This document shows positions 1-10,885 of a DNA stretch of 64,000 nt, in pieces. This stretch comes from Siphonodentalium dalli. Its lineage: Eukaryota > Mollusca > Scaphopoda > Gadilida > Siphonodentaliidae. The stretch is from contig CP136066.1 in NCBI GenBank assembly GCA_032622095.1, forward strand, positions 58,248,609 to 58,312,608. Direction: 5' to 3'. Position 1 is the stretch's first letter, and every line of letters starts with the position of its first letter. The notes under the pieces were generated by a model. It had not been told where the DNA came from. It saw only the letters and a program-made list of their open reading frames with translations, and made no database searches. The position numbers were made by a program, and so were the translations under genes.

Positions 1-2548
1 GTCTGATCATCATCAAATTTGTCATGGATGTTAATATTGACATGTAGATGGGAACGAGTCATTTTGGGGTCATTTGGTCCAAAAACATGGCCGCCATCAG
101 CCATCTTGGATTTTACTCTTTGTATGACTAAATGTTTTAGCACAGGCTACAGGTCGTACCTTTAGTCTGATCATCATCAAATTTATCATGAATGTTGATA
201 ATAACATGTAAATGGGAAACGAGTCATTTTGGGGTCGTTCGGTCAAAAAAACATGGCCGCCAGCAGGCATCTTTAATTTTACTCTTTGTATGACTAAATC
301 CTTTAGCACGGGCTACAGGTTGTACCTTTAGTCCGATCATCATAAAATTTGTCATGGCTGTTGAAATTGGAATGTAGATGGGAACGAGTCATTTTGGGGT
401 CATTTTGGACAAAAAACATGGCCACCAGCGGCCATCTTGGATTTCAAAATTCTATCCATTAGCACGGGCTACATATCGTACTGTTCGTCTGATCATCATG
501 AAATTTGTCATGGATGTTAATATTGACATGTAGATGGGAACGAGTAATTTTGGGGTCATTCGGCCAAAAAACATGGCGGCCAGCAGCCATCTTGGATTTT
601 ACTCTTTGTATGACTAAATTCTTTAGTACGGGCTACAGGTCGTACCTTTAGTCTGATCATCATCAAATTTATCATGAATGTTGATAATAACATTTAAATG
701 GGAACGAGTCATTTTGGGTTCGTTCGGTCAAAAAAACATGGCCGCCAGCAGGCATCTTTAATTTTACTCTTTGTATGACTAAATCCTTTAGCACGGGCTA
801 CAGGTTGTACCTTTAGTCCGATCATCATAAAATTTGTCATGGCTGTTGAAATTGGAATGTAGATGGGAAAGAGTCATTTTGGGGTCATTTGGACAAAAAA
901 CATGGCCGCCAGCGGCCATCTTGGATTATAAAAATTCAATCCATTAGCACGGGCCACAGATCGTACTGTTCGTCTGATCATCATGAAATTTGTCATGGAT
1001 GTTAATATTGACATGTAGATGGGAACGAGTAATTTTGGGGTCATTCGGCCAAAAAACATGGCGGCCAGCAGCCATCTTGGATTTTACTCTTTGTATGACT
1101 AAATTCTTTAGCACGGGCTACAGGTCGTACCTTTAGTCTGATCATCATCAAATTTGTCATGGGTGTTCATATTGACATGTAGATGGGAAGGAGTCATTTT
1201 GGGGTCATTTGGCCCAAAAACATGGCCGCCAGCAGCCAACTTGGATTTTACCCTTTGTATGACTAAATCCTTTAGCACGGGCTACAGGTCGTACCTTTAG
1301 TCTGATCATCATAAAATATGTCATGAATGTTGATAATAACATGTAGATGGGAACGAGTCATTTTGGGGTCGTTCGGTCAAAAAACATGGCCGCCAGCAGC
1401 CATCTTTGATTTTACTCTTTGTATGACTAAATCCTTCAGCACGGGCTACAGGTCGTACCTTTAGTCTGATCATCATAAAATTTGTGATGGCTGTTGAAAT
1501 TGGAATGTAGATGGGAACGAGTCATTTTGGGGTCATTCGGACAACAAATAATGGCCGCCAGTGGCCATCTTGGATTTCAAAATTCAATCCATTAGCACTG
1601 GCCACAGGTCGTACTGTTCGGCTGATCATCATGAAATTTGTCATGGATGTTAATATTGACATGTAGATGGGAACGAGTAATTTTGGGGTCATTCGGCCAA
1701 AAAACATGGCGGCCAGCAGCCATCTTGGATTTTACTCTTTGTATGACTAAATTCTTTAGCACGGGCTACAGGTCGTACCTTTAGTCTGATCATCATCAAA
1801 TTTGTCATGGATGTTAATATTGATATGTAGATGGGAACGAGTAATTTTGGGGTCATTTGGCCCAAAAACATGGCCGCCAGCAGCCATCTTGGATTTTACT
1901 CTTTGTATGACTAAATCCTTTAGCACGGGCTACAGGTCGTACCTTTAGTCTGATCATCATCAAATTTGTCATGAATGTTAATAATGACATGTAGATGGGA
2001 ACGAGTCATTTTTGGGTCATTCGGTCAAAAAACATGGCTGCCAGTGGGCATCTTTGATTTTACTCTTTGTATGACTAAATCCTTTAGCACGGGCTACAGG
2101 TCGTACCTTTAGTCTGATCATCATAAAATTTGTTATGGCTGTTGAAATTGGAATGTAGATGGGAACGAGTCATTTTGGGGTCATTCGGACAAAAAACAAT
2201 GGCTGCCAGTGGCCATCTTGGATTTCAAAATTCATTCCATTAGCACGGGCCACAGGTCGTACTGTTCGTCTGATCATCATGAAATTTGTGATGTATGTTA
2301 ATATTGACATGTAGATGGGAACGAGTAATTTTGGGGTCATTTGGCCAAAAAACATGGCGGCCAGCAGCCATCTTGGATTTTACTCTTTGTATGACTAAAT
2401 TATTTAGCACGGGCTACAGGTCGTACCTTTAGTCTGATCATCATAAAATTTGTCATGGCTGTTAACGATGACATGTAGATCGGAACGATTCTTTTTGGGG
2501 TCATTCGGCCGAAAACATGGCCGCCAGCAGCCATCTTGGATTTTACTT
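1..2548 (+). repeat. Satellite array with higher-order repeat structure
   Basis: Sixteen monomers of about 156-166 bp begin at 1, 165, 331, 487, 651, 816, 972, 1136, 1300, 1464, 1620, 1784, 1948, 2112, 2268 and 2432; the last is cut short near 2548. Each starts GTCTGATCATCAT (or GTCCGATCATCAT) and ends with CATGGCCGCCAGCAGCCATC then TTGGATTT. Four monomer classes can be told apart (A, B with GATAATAAC, C with GTTGAAATTGGAATG, D with TGATCATCATGAAA). The order is A-B, C-D-B, then C-D-A-B repeated, so the C monomer recurs at exactly 648 bp (816, 1464, 2112) after one 485-bp trimer step. Short open frames here repeat with the same 648-bp spacing and are by-products. The left edge continues out of the window. 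Confidence 0.95.
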
Positions 2549-2549
2549 T

Positions 2550-3218
2550 TCTCTTCATGTCCATAAACTAGTAATAGACATTCAACTTCCCACATTCCTA
2601 ATCGCTCCATTGACTGTAATACATTAAATTATTCCCTTTCCAAGTTGAGCTACAGTGTCATTGACACTTTCATTCTTGTTGTCATCGAATATTTCGTTTT
2701 TGAACGTTAGAATATGAACGCATTTTAATTCTTCCCGGACTTTATTGAGATATTCCAGCGATAGGTTATTCTCTAAATCGCTTATTTTTGGCATGTGAAG
2801 TGCTTCTGCCCAAAACGGTGGAATTATATATTCCTCGCATATTTGGGGAGAATTCTGAAGTAACATATTCGGTTTTCTTTCAGACAATTTAAGCATATAT
2901 CTTACAGCATTCATTATCGCATCATGTGCTATCGGAAATCTGCCCAATTCTGCCCTTGTCGCGTGATTAGACGCCATTCTATTTAAACCCAACACTGATT
3001 TACAAAATTTAACATGTGTAATTTCACATGGAATAGATTCGAGCTTGTTAATATTAATATGCGATGCCCATATTTCGCAACCATATAGAACGATAGGTTT
3101 TATCAGCTTGTCAAACACTGATTTACAAAATTTAACATGTGTAATTTCACATGGAATAGATTCGAGCTTGTTAATATTAATATGCGATGCCCATATTTCG
3201 CAACCATATAGAACGATA
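2550..3218 (-). pseudogene. LINE (non-LTR retrotransposon) 3' portion, C-terminal region of the RT protein
   Basis: The minus strand reads a LINE C-terminal region: a PIVLYGCEIW motif, then HVKFCKSVLGLNRMASNHAT and ELGRFPIAHDA, all of which typically follow the reverse transcriptase domain in non-LTR elements. The piece lacks the RT catalytic core, which lies at 47179-48504 on the same strand; a linking piece is at 41454-41571. A 123-bp stretch is duplicated in tandem and in frame (2993-3115 and 3116-3218). The upper end stops exactly at a TA followed by the 38-kb insert. The lower end runs into the satellite. The clade (RTE, CR1, other) is not decided here. Confidence 0.85.
2993..3218. repeat. 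123-bp in-frame tandem duplication inside the LINE
   Basis: The block starting CACTGATTTACAAAATTTAA at 2993 starts again at 3116 and the copies read as identical. The period is 123 bp, or 41 codons, so the frame is kept. The first copy contains the uninterrupted sequence GAACGATAGGTTTTATCAGC (TA at 3094-3095). The second copy is broken at the equivalent TA (3217-3218) by the insert beginning at 3219. The first copy therefore shows the sequence before insertion. Confidence 0.92.
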
Positions 3219-3560
3219 CCCAGTAAACATGCCAGCTTGTGGCCGGTACCGGCCACATGCCGGTTGCCGAGCCGGCCTGTGCCGGCTGCCAGCGCCGGCG
3301 CCATGACATTTTGCACGCCGGCCCGGTGTCGGCCCGGCACGGCAAATGCTGGCAGCCGAAATAAAGGGGTTATGGCTAAATTCATTGAATTGCGATTTTG
3401 CCCTTGTTTTTAGTGCCCAATATCCTGTCAAATATGCATAATTAGAAATCAAATCGAGTGACAGGCAACATGATAATGGCAACCAGCACCGGCCACTACG
3501 GGCATGCCAGTGTTGGCCTTTACTGGCAACCGGCAACATGCCGGCACATATCAAATTTAT
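3219..3560. repeat. GC-rich left terminal region of the insert
   Basis: This stretch is rich in GCCGG and GGCATGCC words in an otherwise AT-rich window. It opens with CCCAGTAAACATGCC, followed by the palindrome GGCCGGTACCGGCC, and contains further CCGGC blocks around 3260-3350 and 3485-3550. It resembles the inverted sequence at 41380-41451. Open frames crossing it are not supported as genes. Confidence 0.7.
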
Positions 3561-3670
3561 ACATATCATTCCAATTAATATTATAGCCCTATAGTTAATT
3601 CTAAAATATAGTGCAAATCAGATGGCACAAATTAATTTTATTGCGAAATCAGCAAGAATCGGCTCATGTT

Positions 3671-4060
3671 GGCATGCCAGCATCGGCCCATATTGGCATG
3701 CCCGCATCGGTCCATATTGGCATGCCAGCATCGGCCCATATTGGCATGCCAGCATCGGCCCATATTGGCATGCCAGCATCGGTCCGTATTGGCATGCCAG
3801 CATTGGCCCGTATTGGCATGCCAGCATCGGCCCATATTGGCATGCCAGCATCGGCCCATATTGGCATGCCAGCATCGGTCCATATTGGCATGCCAGCATC
3901 GGCCCGTATTGGCATGCCAGCATCGGCCCATATTGGCATGCCAGCATCGGCCCATATTGGCATGCCAGCATCGGCCCATATTGGCATGCGAGCATTGGCT
4001 GGTATTGGCATGCTAACATCGGCTGGTGTTGGAATGCCAGCATCAGCTAGAATTGGCACG
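3671..4060 (+). repeat. 24-bp minisatellite, about 17 copies
   Basis: Units of the type GGCATGCCAGCATCGGCCCA plus TATT recur every 24 bp from 3671 to about 4055, almost perfect in the centre and degenerate after 3985. Because 24 is divisible by 3 and no unit frame has a stop, all six frames are open, which gives overlapping spurious reading frames of 113-175 codons. Each unit holds the self-complementary core GGCATGCC. Confidence 0.95.
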
Positions 4061-4074
4061 CCACCATTTAAAGA

Positions 4075-4180
4075 CGAGGCTTCAAATCTGAAAGGTTTAA
4101 AGACTTTAAATCTGAAAGATTTAAAGATGATGCTTTAAATCGGAAAGATTTAAAGATGAGGCTTTAAATCTAAAAGATTA
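4075..4180 (+). repeat. Short degenerate tandem repeat (AAATCTGAAAGATTTAAAG type)
   Basis: Variants of AAATCTGAAAGATTTAAAGA recur four times between 4084 and 4177, with GATGAGGCTT or GATGATGCTT between them. It directly follows the 24-bp minisatellite. No coding role is seen. Confidence 0.7.
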
Positions 4181-4268
4181 GCTTTCTGAAATATGGTCAA
4201 AGCCAATAAACACTTGAAATAGGACATCTCCTGTGATGCGCATACAATTGAATTGTTAAAAAAAAACA

Positions 4269-4955
4269 GCAATAAGCAGCCATAAGTTGAGGATGGCCAT
4301 TTCAACGACAAAACACTTTTTAACTCTGGTTAAAATATCTGGGCGGGCCTAGTTTGTAAACTAATTTCAGATATTCCCTTTCTGAAATCAAATACGAAAA
4401 ATCTTTCAAATCCGTTGATAATTGTTAGAAATACCCCCCAGACAACTTTTTGGTACAGATGTACATGTATGGACAGACAGATGGACGGAACCGATTTATA
4501 TATACCGATCCCGATAACAATGAAGCTAAATACGCTAGAAAACCAGGATCAAGTTGTCGCAAAGTTAAGGATGGCAATTTCAATGCCACAAAATTGACAA
4601 TCAAAGAACCGTAACTATGGTTAAAATCTCCAGTCGGGCCTAGTTTGCAAACTCATTTAATATATTCTCCCTGTGGACCCGTGTAACAAAAATCTTTGAA
4701 ATTGGTTGTCATTTGTTTGAAATAATCCACAGGCAACGTTTCTAGACAGAACCCATTCCATCAAGAGGGAAAAAGAAACCAGCAATAAGCAGTCACAAAA
4801 TTTGAGGATGGGCATTTTAATGCTAAAAAGACAAAGGGCTATTACGCTTTTGAAAATGTCAGGCCAACTGTTAACTCATGTACTAAAAATCTTTGATTTC
4901 CATTGATAATTGTTTGAAATGACCCCCGGACAACTATTCGGGACAGACAAGACAT
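4269..4955 (+). repeat. Three degenerate tandem copies of a ~200-290 bp unit
   Basis: Shared landmarks recur in order: AATAAGCAG, GAGGATGGCCATTT, GTTAAAATATC, GGGCCTAGTTTG, AAAATCTTTGA, GATAATTGTTTGAAAT, then CAACTNTT and GACAGA. The copies lie at about 4269-4490, 4560-4760 and 4788-4955, and differ by many substitutions and gaps. This is an old duplication, not a gene. Confidence 0.6.
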
Positions 4956-6235
4956 TCCTAAATCGCTCAACCCCCCCTTCCCCTGAAAAAAATTCAAGTG
5001 GGAGATAACGATGCTGGGGCACTGGCAATAGTCTGACTTATCGCTTACCAGCAATCAGTGGGTCTTAATTGATAACCAAACTGAGACAATACCTGCCCAT
5101 TGCCTCTGTCATCTATGCACATCACGCCAGGCATGAAAATAGTAAATGCATATAAATTAATTAAATTAAACATGAGGCGATGTTGTTTTCATATGAGTAG
5201 ATAAGATATAATTGATTAAATTCAATGTGAAAGGAGGATACAAGTGGATCTGAATGAAGGGCTTTGAAAGACAGAGATGAATGTATAACTAACATATTTA
5301 TTAAATTAAAGATTAAGCAACATTAATGAACAATGAAACATTAGCAAGGTATTAATACTCTGCATTGTAACTTAAAACTTCAGGAATAGAAAAACTAGAA
5401 CAGTATGTATGCATGGCTTTAAAATTAATCAACCAGAAGTGGAACAATATATTATTGTTGAAAAATAATAGGAACTTTCCAGAATTCATGAAATAATAAA
5501 CTCAAAAAGCTGTATGACATCTTCAAAAGAAACATATAAAAAATTGCTTCAATGGATAACAAATGTTGAAATCCTAGAAATTTGAGGTTTAGTCTGCGAG
5601 GACAGTTTTGATAAGGCTCACTTTGTGTTGTACTGAGGTTCACAAGTAAATAGTATAAGATCTTTGAAATATTAGGTCTCTAATTTCACAAAGGTACCAT
5701 AATAAACCTCTGCCACTCATACATGCTATTATAATATGGAAGTGAGAAGTTCAAGTCATTGGATCTAAACCTTGCTAATATTTAATAGGCAACAATAAAA
5801 TGATTAACACAAAAACTGGTTAGCACGATTTGATAGCTGTACACTAAGTTGCATTCATCAAAAGAGATCAGACAAAAACTTTGAATATGAAATTAAATAT
5901 ATCATGCATATTCAGTGATGGGAACTTATATCTAAATTGTAATTCACTAGTCAGCCATCTGGCAGGCAAATCCAATTTTGTCAGTTACCTAGGTGAGAAT
6001 ATGTGGCATAACCAGAGGAGGTGAATTTTTTCCAGAAGCGTATGCCAGGGTGGGTGGGTGGTTTGGTTGATGGACCATTTTTTTTCTTCGGTAACTCAAA
6101 AACATTTCTGCAAGATTTTTATACTGTTTTTGCAACGAGTTTGGCTTATAACACCTTAGAATAAGAGAAATAATGTAATTCTAACTGCTAAACTGACTTC
6201 AGGCAGTTATCGTGTTGTATTTTGTTGCAAATTTT
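4956..6235. other. Gene-free AT-rich stretch
   Basis: I see no exon with convincing splice borders, no long frame and no clear repeat here. A purine-poor G-rich stretch (GGGTGGGTGGGTGG) lies near 6050. Confidence 0.5.
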
Positions 6236-6236
6236 G

Positions 6237-6333
6237 AAAATCCAAGACCGCCACTGGCAGCCATTTTTTTTTGGCCGTATGACCCCCAAAATGACTTGTT
6301 CCTATTTACATGTCAATATAAACATCCATGACA
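6237..6333 (-). repeat. Solitary inverted copy of the 5' satellite monomer
   Basis: Read on the minus strand this matches most of one monomer of the array at 1-2548, in order: TTGTCATGGATGTT, ATTGACATGTA, GTCATTTTGGGG, CGGCCAAAAA, ATGGCTGCCAG, TCTTGGATTTT. It lies 3.7 kb from the array, in opposite orientation and with about 10-15% differences by eye. It also lies inside the 38-kb insert, whereas the array lies outside it. Confidence 0.85.
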
Positions 6334-9169
6334 AGTAGTATGCACAAAAATTCATATACAGCTGTTTACAGTGAATTTCCCATGCAAATCTCTGTTTTAG
6401 TGTTAAAAGAGGGTAGGTGTCCAAAAATGGTCGTAAAACATGCCGAAAAAGGGAAAATCTTTTAGACGCAGGGGGTGGGTGGGCACAATTTTTAAGAGTC
6501 AAAGAACAAAATTAGCATACAAGCCTGAATTTTTTTCCGACACCCCCCCCCCCCACCACCACTAACATAAAAAGACAAAACTATGGAAGCGGGGGTGGGT
6601 CAACCCCAACAAGGGTCAAACGGAAAAAATCAGCACATGTGCCTGAAATATTGCCCCTGGCATAACATCATTTTACGCTACTTACAGCCCTGTTCACAGA
6701 TGAAAAATATTAATCCCATAAGGCAAATTCCACTGGCAGTTCCGAGGGAACTACATGTAAAAAGCAGGAAACTTATATTGAATCGCACATCGGCTTGATT
6801 CCATTATTAAGGGTGGGAAACTTTCAAAGGACATGTCAGTAGTTTAATACCTTGGGGCAACTTGCACAAAACTAACATTTGTTAATATAAATTATTCATG
6901 TCCCATGTTAAATTAGTGGGATATGAATTTGAATTCCTTTGGATTGCTTGTTTTATTTCTATTTTAACAATATATAACTTAATTCCATCAATGAAACCTA
7001 TTCTATAATAATGAAATGCAATAGGTGTCTCTGACTGATAATGAAAATTATTTAGTTTAATTCACGCCAATAAATACTTCGTAGGCCTTAGGCCATAACA
7101 AATTGAATGCATTTTTCCCGTAACTCGACCGACGGCACAAGTTTATTGGTTTTTTTTTTAAATCAATCCATAAACCGACCGCATTAACCAAACTGTGTAC
7201 GCGTGGTTCCATCTTATCTGATTCAACTCGAGAGATAAATGATATCTTTGAAATATTTATATATTTTTCGGAAAGCCACATAATCACTCTTCAAACGGAA
7301 AGTCAAATTACGACGGGACGCTTTACCGGAAGATCAAGAGTTATCATCCCTCTACACTGACTGGAAGCATGTGTTTGTATTGATATGGAGTATTTATAAC
7401 ATGGATGTTCTCAGAAATTCGAACGCGGGAACAAGTTCTTTTCAATGATGGCAGTCGCACATGGGTCGATTCCCATGTGCATAATTCATGACTGCTGTGG
7501 GAAAAAACCCCGCATTTTAAAGATAATAGAAATCAAAACAATTAACAATGTAATAGCTGATGCTCACAGAGCCGACACCAGGTCCAAGATGAAGGGCAGC
7601 CGTTGGGGCCATTGATACCTGTGCCCATTGTGCAGGTCCCAATGGGGACGTAAAAACATCTCTGAAAAACCATTACAGGACAGTTTTCCCCTATTTGTAT
7701 TAATTGTTTCCATGCCTTGCAAGGCAGTGCCCGTTTCAGGTTCATTAAAGTAATGTCTACTGTTATCTAGCTGTTCTATATGTTTCCCCTCAATTTGTTG
7801 GTTGCTCTGGGTCATTGTGTTTGATGGTGGTTAGTCATGGCTCACAGAGACCATACAAAAATAAAATGAAAAGCCTACCGCCCACCCCTATTTTTATGGG
7901 GGCTCGTTTAATATGGGAAACATGCATTCAATTTGTTTTGGCCTTATAGAAGCTGCTGTTAGCTGCACATCCCATGTATTGATTAAAGTATGTTTTTTTT
8001 TTTAAGTTTTTGGATCAAGTAATAAATAGTATCGATAACTTGTCCCCAGTTAAAAGCGAAATGTATAAAACTCCAGTTAACTATGTCTGGACTCGTTTGT
8101 AAATTTCGTTATAAACTGGGGACTCATAGTAGATTCTGTATATTTGGAGTGGGGCACAATTTTCATGAGAGTGATATTGATTATTTGAAATGTCTTTTGC
8201 ATGATTTTTTGGTCGGTGAATTAAAATTGGGATAAACAAGCTATATGGTATGATTTTGGGACATAGATCATTATATATAATCCAATTAAAATATCTGTTT
8301 TACCAAGGTCGCCAGTAAAACTATATTATCCGTCATCAAAACCCACTCATCAACGTCACACCAGACAGCTTGTTTATTCCCTAATTCAAGTACCACTAAT
8401 TTCGTGTCGGAATCTTCAGTTCGAGTCTGATTCTTGTTGTGCCATCTCCTGGAAAAATCAAAACAATAATTTTAAGACACATAATCATGCACGCATTCAA
8501 TTGTCACAATTTATGGTTGAAAATGATAATTTTAGTGAAAAAATATATTATTCACAGGATACATCACTGCCATATTAAAACTGATAACAGAAGGATATTC
8601 AAGAAAATTATCTTTAAATTTCAAGTTGGGGGCAATTTCGCTAAGATAAACATTTTCCATAGATATAACAGTCACGGTTGGCATGTTTGATATTTTCACT
8701 CCGTTGATGACTGATATCCAGTTCGAATTGAGATCTGATGGTATATACTATGTACACTCCAAATTACCATCGAACAGGGAGTATCACCAATTCTATTTCC
8801 ATCAATATGGAAATCCCAAGCTCTGATTGGCTCGCGTAAAAAATCAAGCACTACCAAATATAGATACTGATGAGTTAAGTCAGAGTTAATAATGTCGGGA
8901 AATAACCTAACAACATGCGTATGGGTGTTAATATTCTATATCTATAACATTGTTTCTATTACCGGAACTTTGTCCAATATTTCAGTATGTCAACTTGTGA
9001 GTCATAATCAATTCTTATTATACTTAGTGAAGCGTTTGTTCTGACATGCCAATCAGTTATCGACAGTGTTTTTTTGATGAAAAGGATAAAATCAGTTTGG
9101 AATCATACCGGTATTGGATGTCGGTCAGTGTAAATTGTATGACTATGTCACAAAATGTGTTGCAGATGC
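6334..9169. other. Gene-free stretch with minor structures
   Basis: It holds a C-run at 6541-6554, a pair of loosely similar G-rich blocks (6465-6540 and 6580-6660), and a perfect 9-bp hairpin at 7457-7480 (GCACATGGG, 6-nt loop, CCCATGTGC). Two overlapping minus-strand frames at 7542-7815 (67 and 83 codons) have no recognisable motif. I do not call them genes. Confidence 0.45.
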
Positions 9170-9737
9170 TTAAAGGTACTCAATCCAATTCGATGGTCTC
9201 CATGTAATCAGATTCCAACAATTGCCCAAAAATGCTAACCACAGTCAACTATAGTATAAAATTGACCGAAACATGTTATTTATCAACATGTTCAACAAAA
9301 TTCGGCCTTATTATTAACACAATGTCTCTTGATTTTAGAGTTTCTAATCTTATCCGCAATTTGGTCCGAGACCCAAGGCTTGAAATAGTGTGTCTGTCGT
9401 TTGCAGAATGAGGTTCCCAGAGGGTGAATTTAGTGATGCTACCCCGCATAATGGGCTAGCATAACCACATTCACCCTCTGTGAACCTCATTCTGCTTACA
9501 ACTGAGAAGAATGAGAGACACACTATTTCAAGGCTTGCCGAGACCATCGGCTTGTTAACTTTTTACTGGGCCACTAATAAGTCTTCATGGTGAAAAAAAT
9601 ATAGATTTAAAAAAATCAATATCTAATAACTAATAAGGATTGATCAGTGGGCTCCTTGACTCGAATCAAATATTGTTTACCCCCGAATCCAAATAAGTAG
9701 CAATAGAAGGGCGCTTAATCAGATTATGCATCTTTAA
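9170..9737. mobile_element. TTAA-ended inverted-repeat element (TTAAAGGTACTCAATCC family), copy 1
   Basis: The left end TTAAAGGTACTCAATCCAAT (9170) is answered by a diverged inverse ending GATTATGCATCTTTAA (9737). Interior landmarks of the family include GACTCGAATCAAATATTGTT and TTACCCCCGAA (9658-9690). The ends are both TTAA, fitting piggyBac-type or Kolobok-type target choice, but no transposase is present. A second palindromic element (9374-9541) sits inside it. Confidence 0.7.
9374..9541. mobile_element. Small palindromic (foldback) element nested in copy 1
   Basis: The left arm (AAGGCTTGAAATAGTGTGTC, then GCAGAATGAGGTTC and AGAGGGTGAAT) is repeated inverted on the right (ATTCACCCTCTG, GAACCTCATTCTGC, AGACACACTATTTCAAGGCT). 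The arms are about 65-75 bp with few differences around a centre of about 25 bp. No coding capacity. Only one copy was noticed in the window. Confidence 0.85.
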
Positions 9738-10317
9738 GATGTGAATATTATTTGGATAAGATATATGTATACTAGTTATAACTATAGCATCCAGTATTTG
9801 ATGGAATAAAGAAGCATGGTTACATTACTGTGAGTTTACTTGAACTAATTTGATAAAATTGGATCAGAAACATCTTCATAGGAAACTATATACAGGTGAG
9901 CCTACATAACTGATAAAAATAATCAAACTGGTAAAGGATGTGCCAAAAGTAAGGAATGGGCGCAAAAAAGAACTCATGTGTTGTATCGACAGAGCATAAA
10001 CTAATACTCTGAAGAATGCACTAAAGATGTTTGTGAACAACTGTCTTCTGAATATGCAAAAACTAATAATAACGCGTACAACTTTCATTGATTCAAGAAA
10101 AAAGCAGTTTTACTATGATTTCTTGAAGCAGTATTTGAGAAACCTTAAGTGGGCATGTTTATTTGTGGGTGTACGGTCAGCACCATGTGCGATCAAATCA
10201 GCTGAATCTAAGAACTAGATACCATAAAGGTGAACATTAGTGATTCTAGTCAAATTACGCAGAACTAGACAGGTAAATCAAGAATGTATTGTTCGAATAT
10301 AAAATTTTGAAACCAGA

Positions 10318-10693
10318 TTAAAGGTACATAATCCAATCTGATGGTCCCCATATCATCAGATTCCTACAACATTTCTTCAAAAGACACTTTAGTTAGCAGA
10401 ATAGATTAATTACAAAGAAATAATGCTAACCACTGTCAACAATAGCATACAATTTCCCCAAAACATTTTGTTCAACACAATTTGGAATTGAGAGTATGTT
10501 GGTCAGTTTATCAATTATTTGCTGGTCCGTCCATACTCTAGGTAGTGAAAAATAACATAATTCAAAACATTATATCTGATAACTCTGAGCTTTGACAGGT
10601 GGGTTCCTCGACTCGAATCAAATATTGTTTACCCCGGAAGTCAAAGAAATGGTAATTTTGAGCGTTAATTTAATTAGGATTATGTATCTTTAA
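10318..10693. mobile_element. TTAA-ended inverted-repeat element, copy 2
   Basis: The left end TTAAAGGTACATAATCCAAT (10318) matches the inverted right end ATTAGGATTATGTATCTTTAA (ending 10693) at about 17 of 20 positions. It shares the interior GACTCGAATCAAATATTGTT block with the other copies. It lies directly 3' of the last exon of the minus-strand gene at 10731. Confidence 0.75.
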
Positions 10694-10730
10694 ATGAAAC
10701 TATGAATTTAAGGCATATGGGAGTAGGACG

Positions 10731-10885
10731 TCAGCCGTCAGATGTAATACATACCTGGTGAGCTTTCTTTTCATTTGCTCTTCTGCTTCGCCCACCAAGC
10801 CTGTCTGCAGCTCCTCTTAGCCACCGCCCTCCAAAATCGATAAAATATTTCACTGTCATCGTATGTATTGCTTCTCTGTTTAGCA
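10731..10885 (-). CDS. Exon 5 (last exon) of the DUF4806-like gene
   Basis: With the acceptor CTTCAGGCAG|TG the phase matches exon 4 and the frame reads NREAIHTMTVKYFIDFGGRW and LRGAADRLGGRSRRANEKKA, then TGA at 10733-10731. A GT after CACCAG (10754-10755) could also act as a donor, making this exon internal. No clear AATAAA was seen directly downstream. Confidence 0.6.

Noticed and set aside
97-2355. Repeated 60-70 codon minus-strand frames
   Set aside because: They recur every 648 bp with the satellite and have no independent support.
3611-4138. Overlapping frames of 113-175 codons on both strands
   Set aside because: They are produced by the 24-bp minisatellite, which has no stop in any frame.
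7457-7480. Hairpin with GGTCGATTCCC resembling a tRNA T-arm
   Set aside because: The B-box is one base short and no acceptor or anticodon stems could be formed around it.
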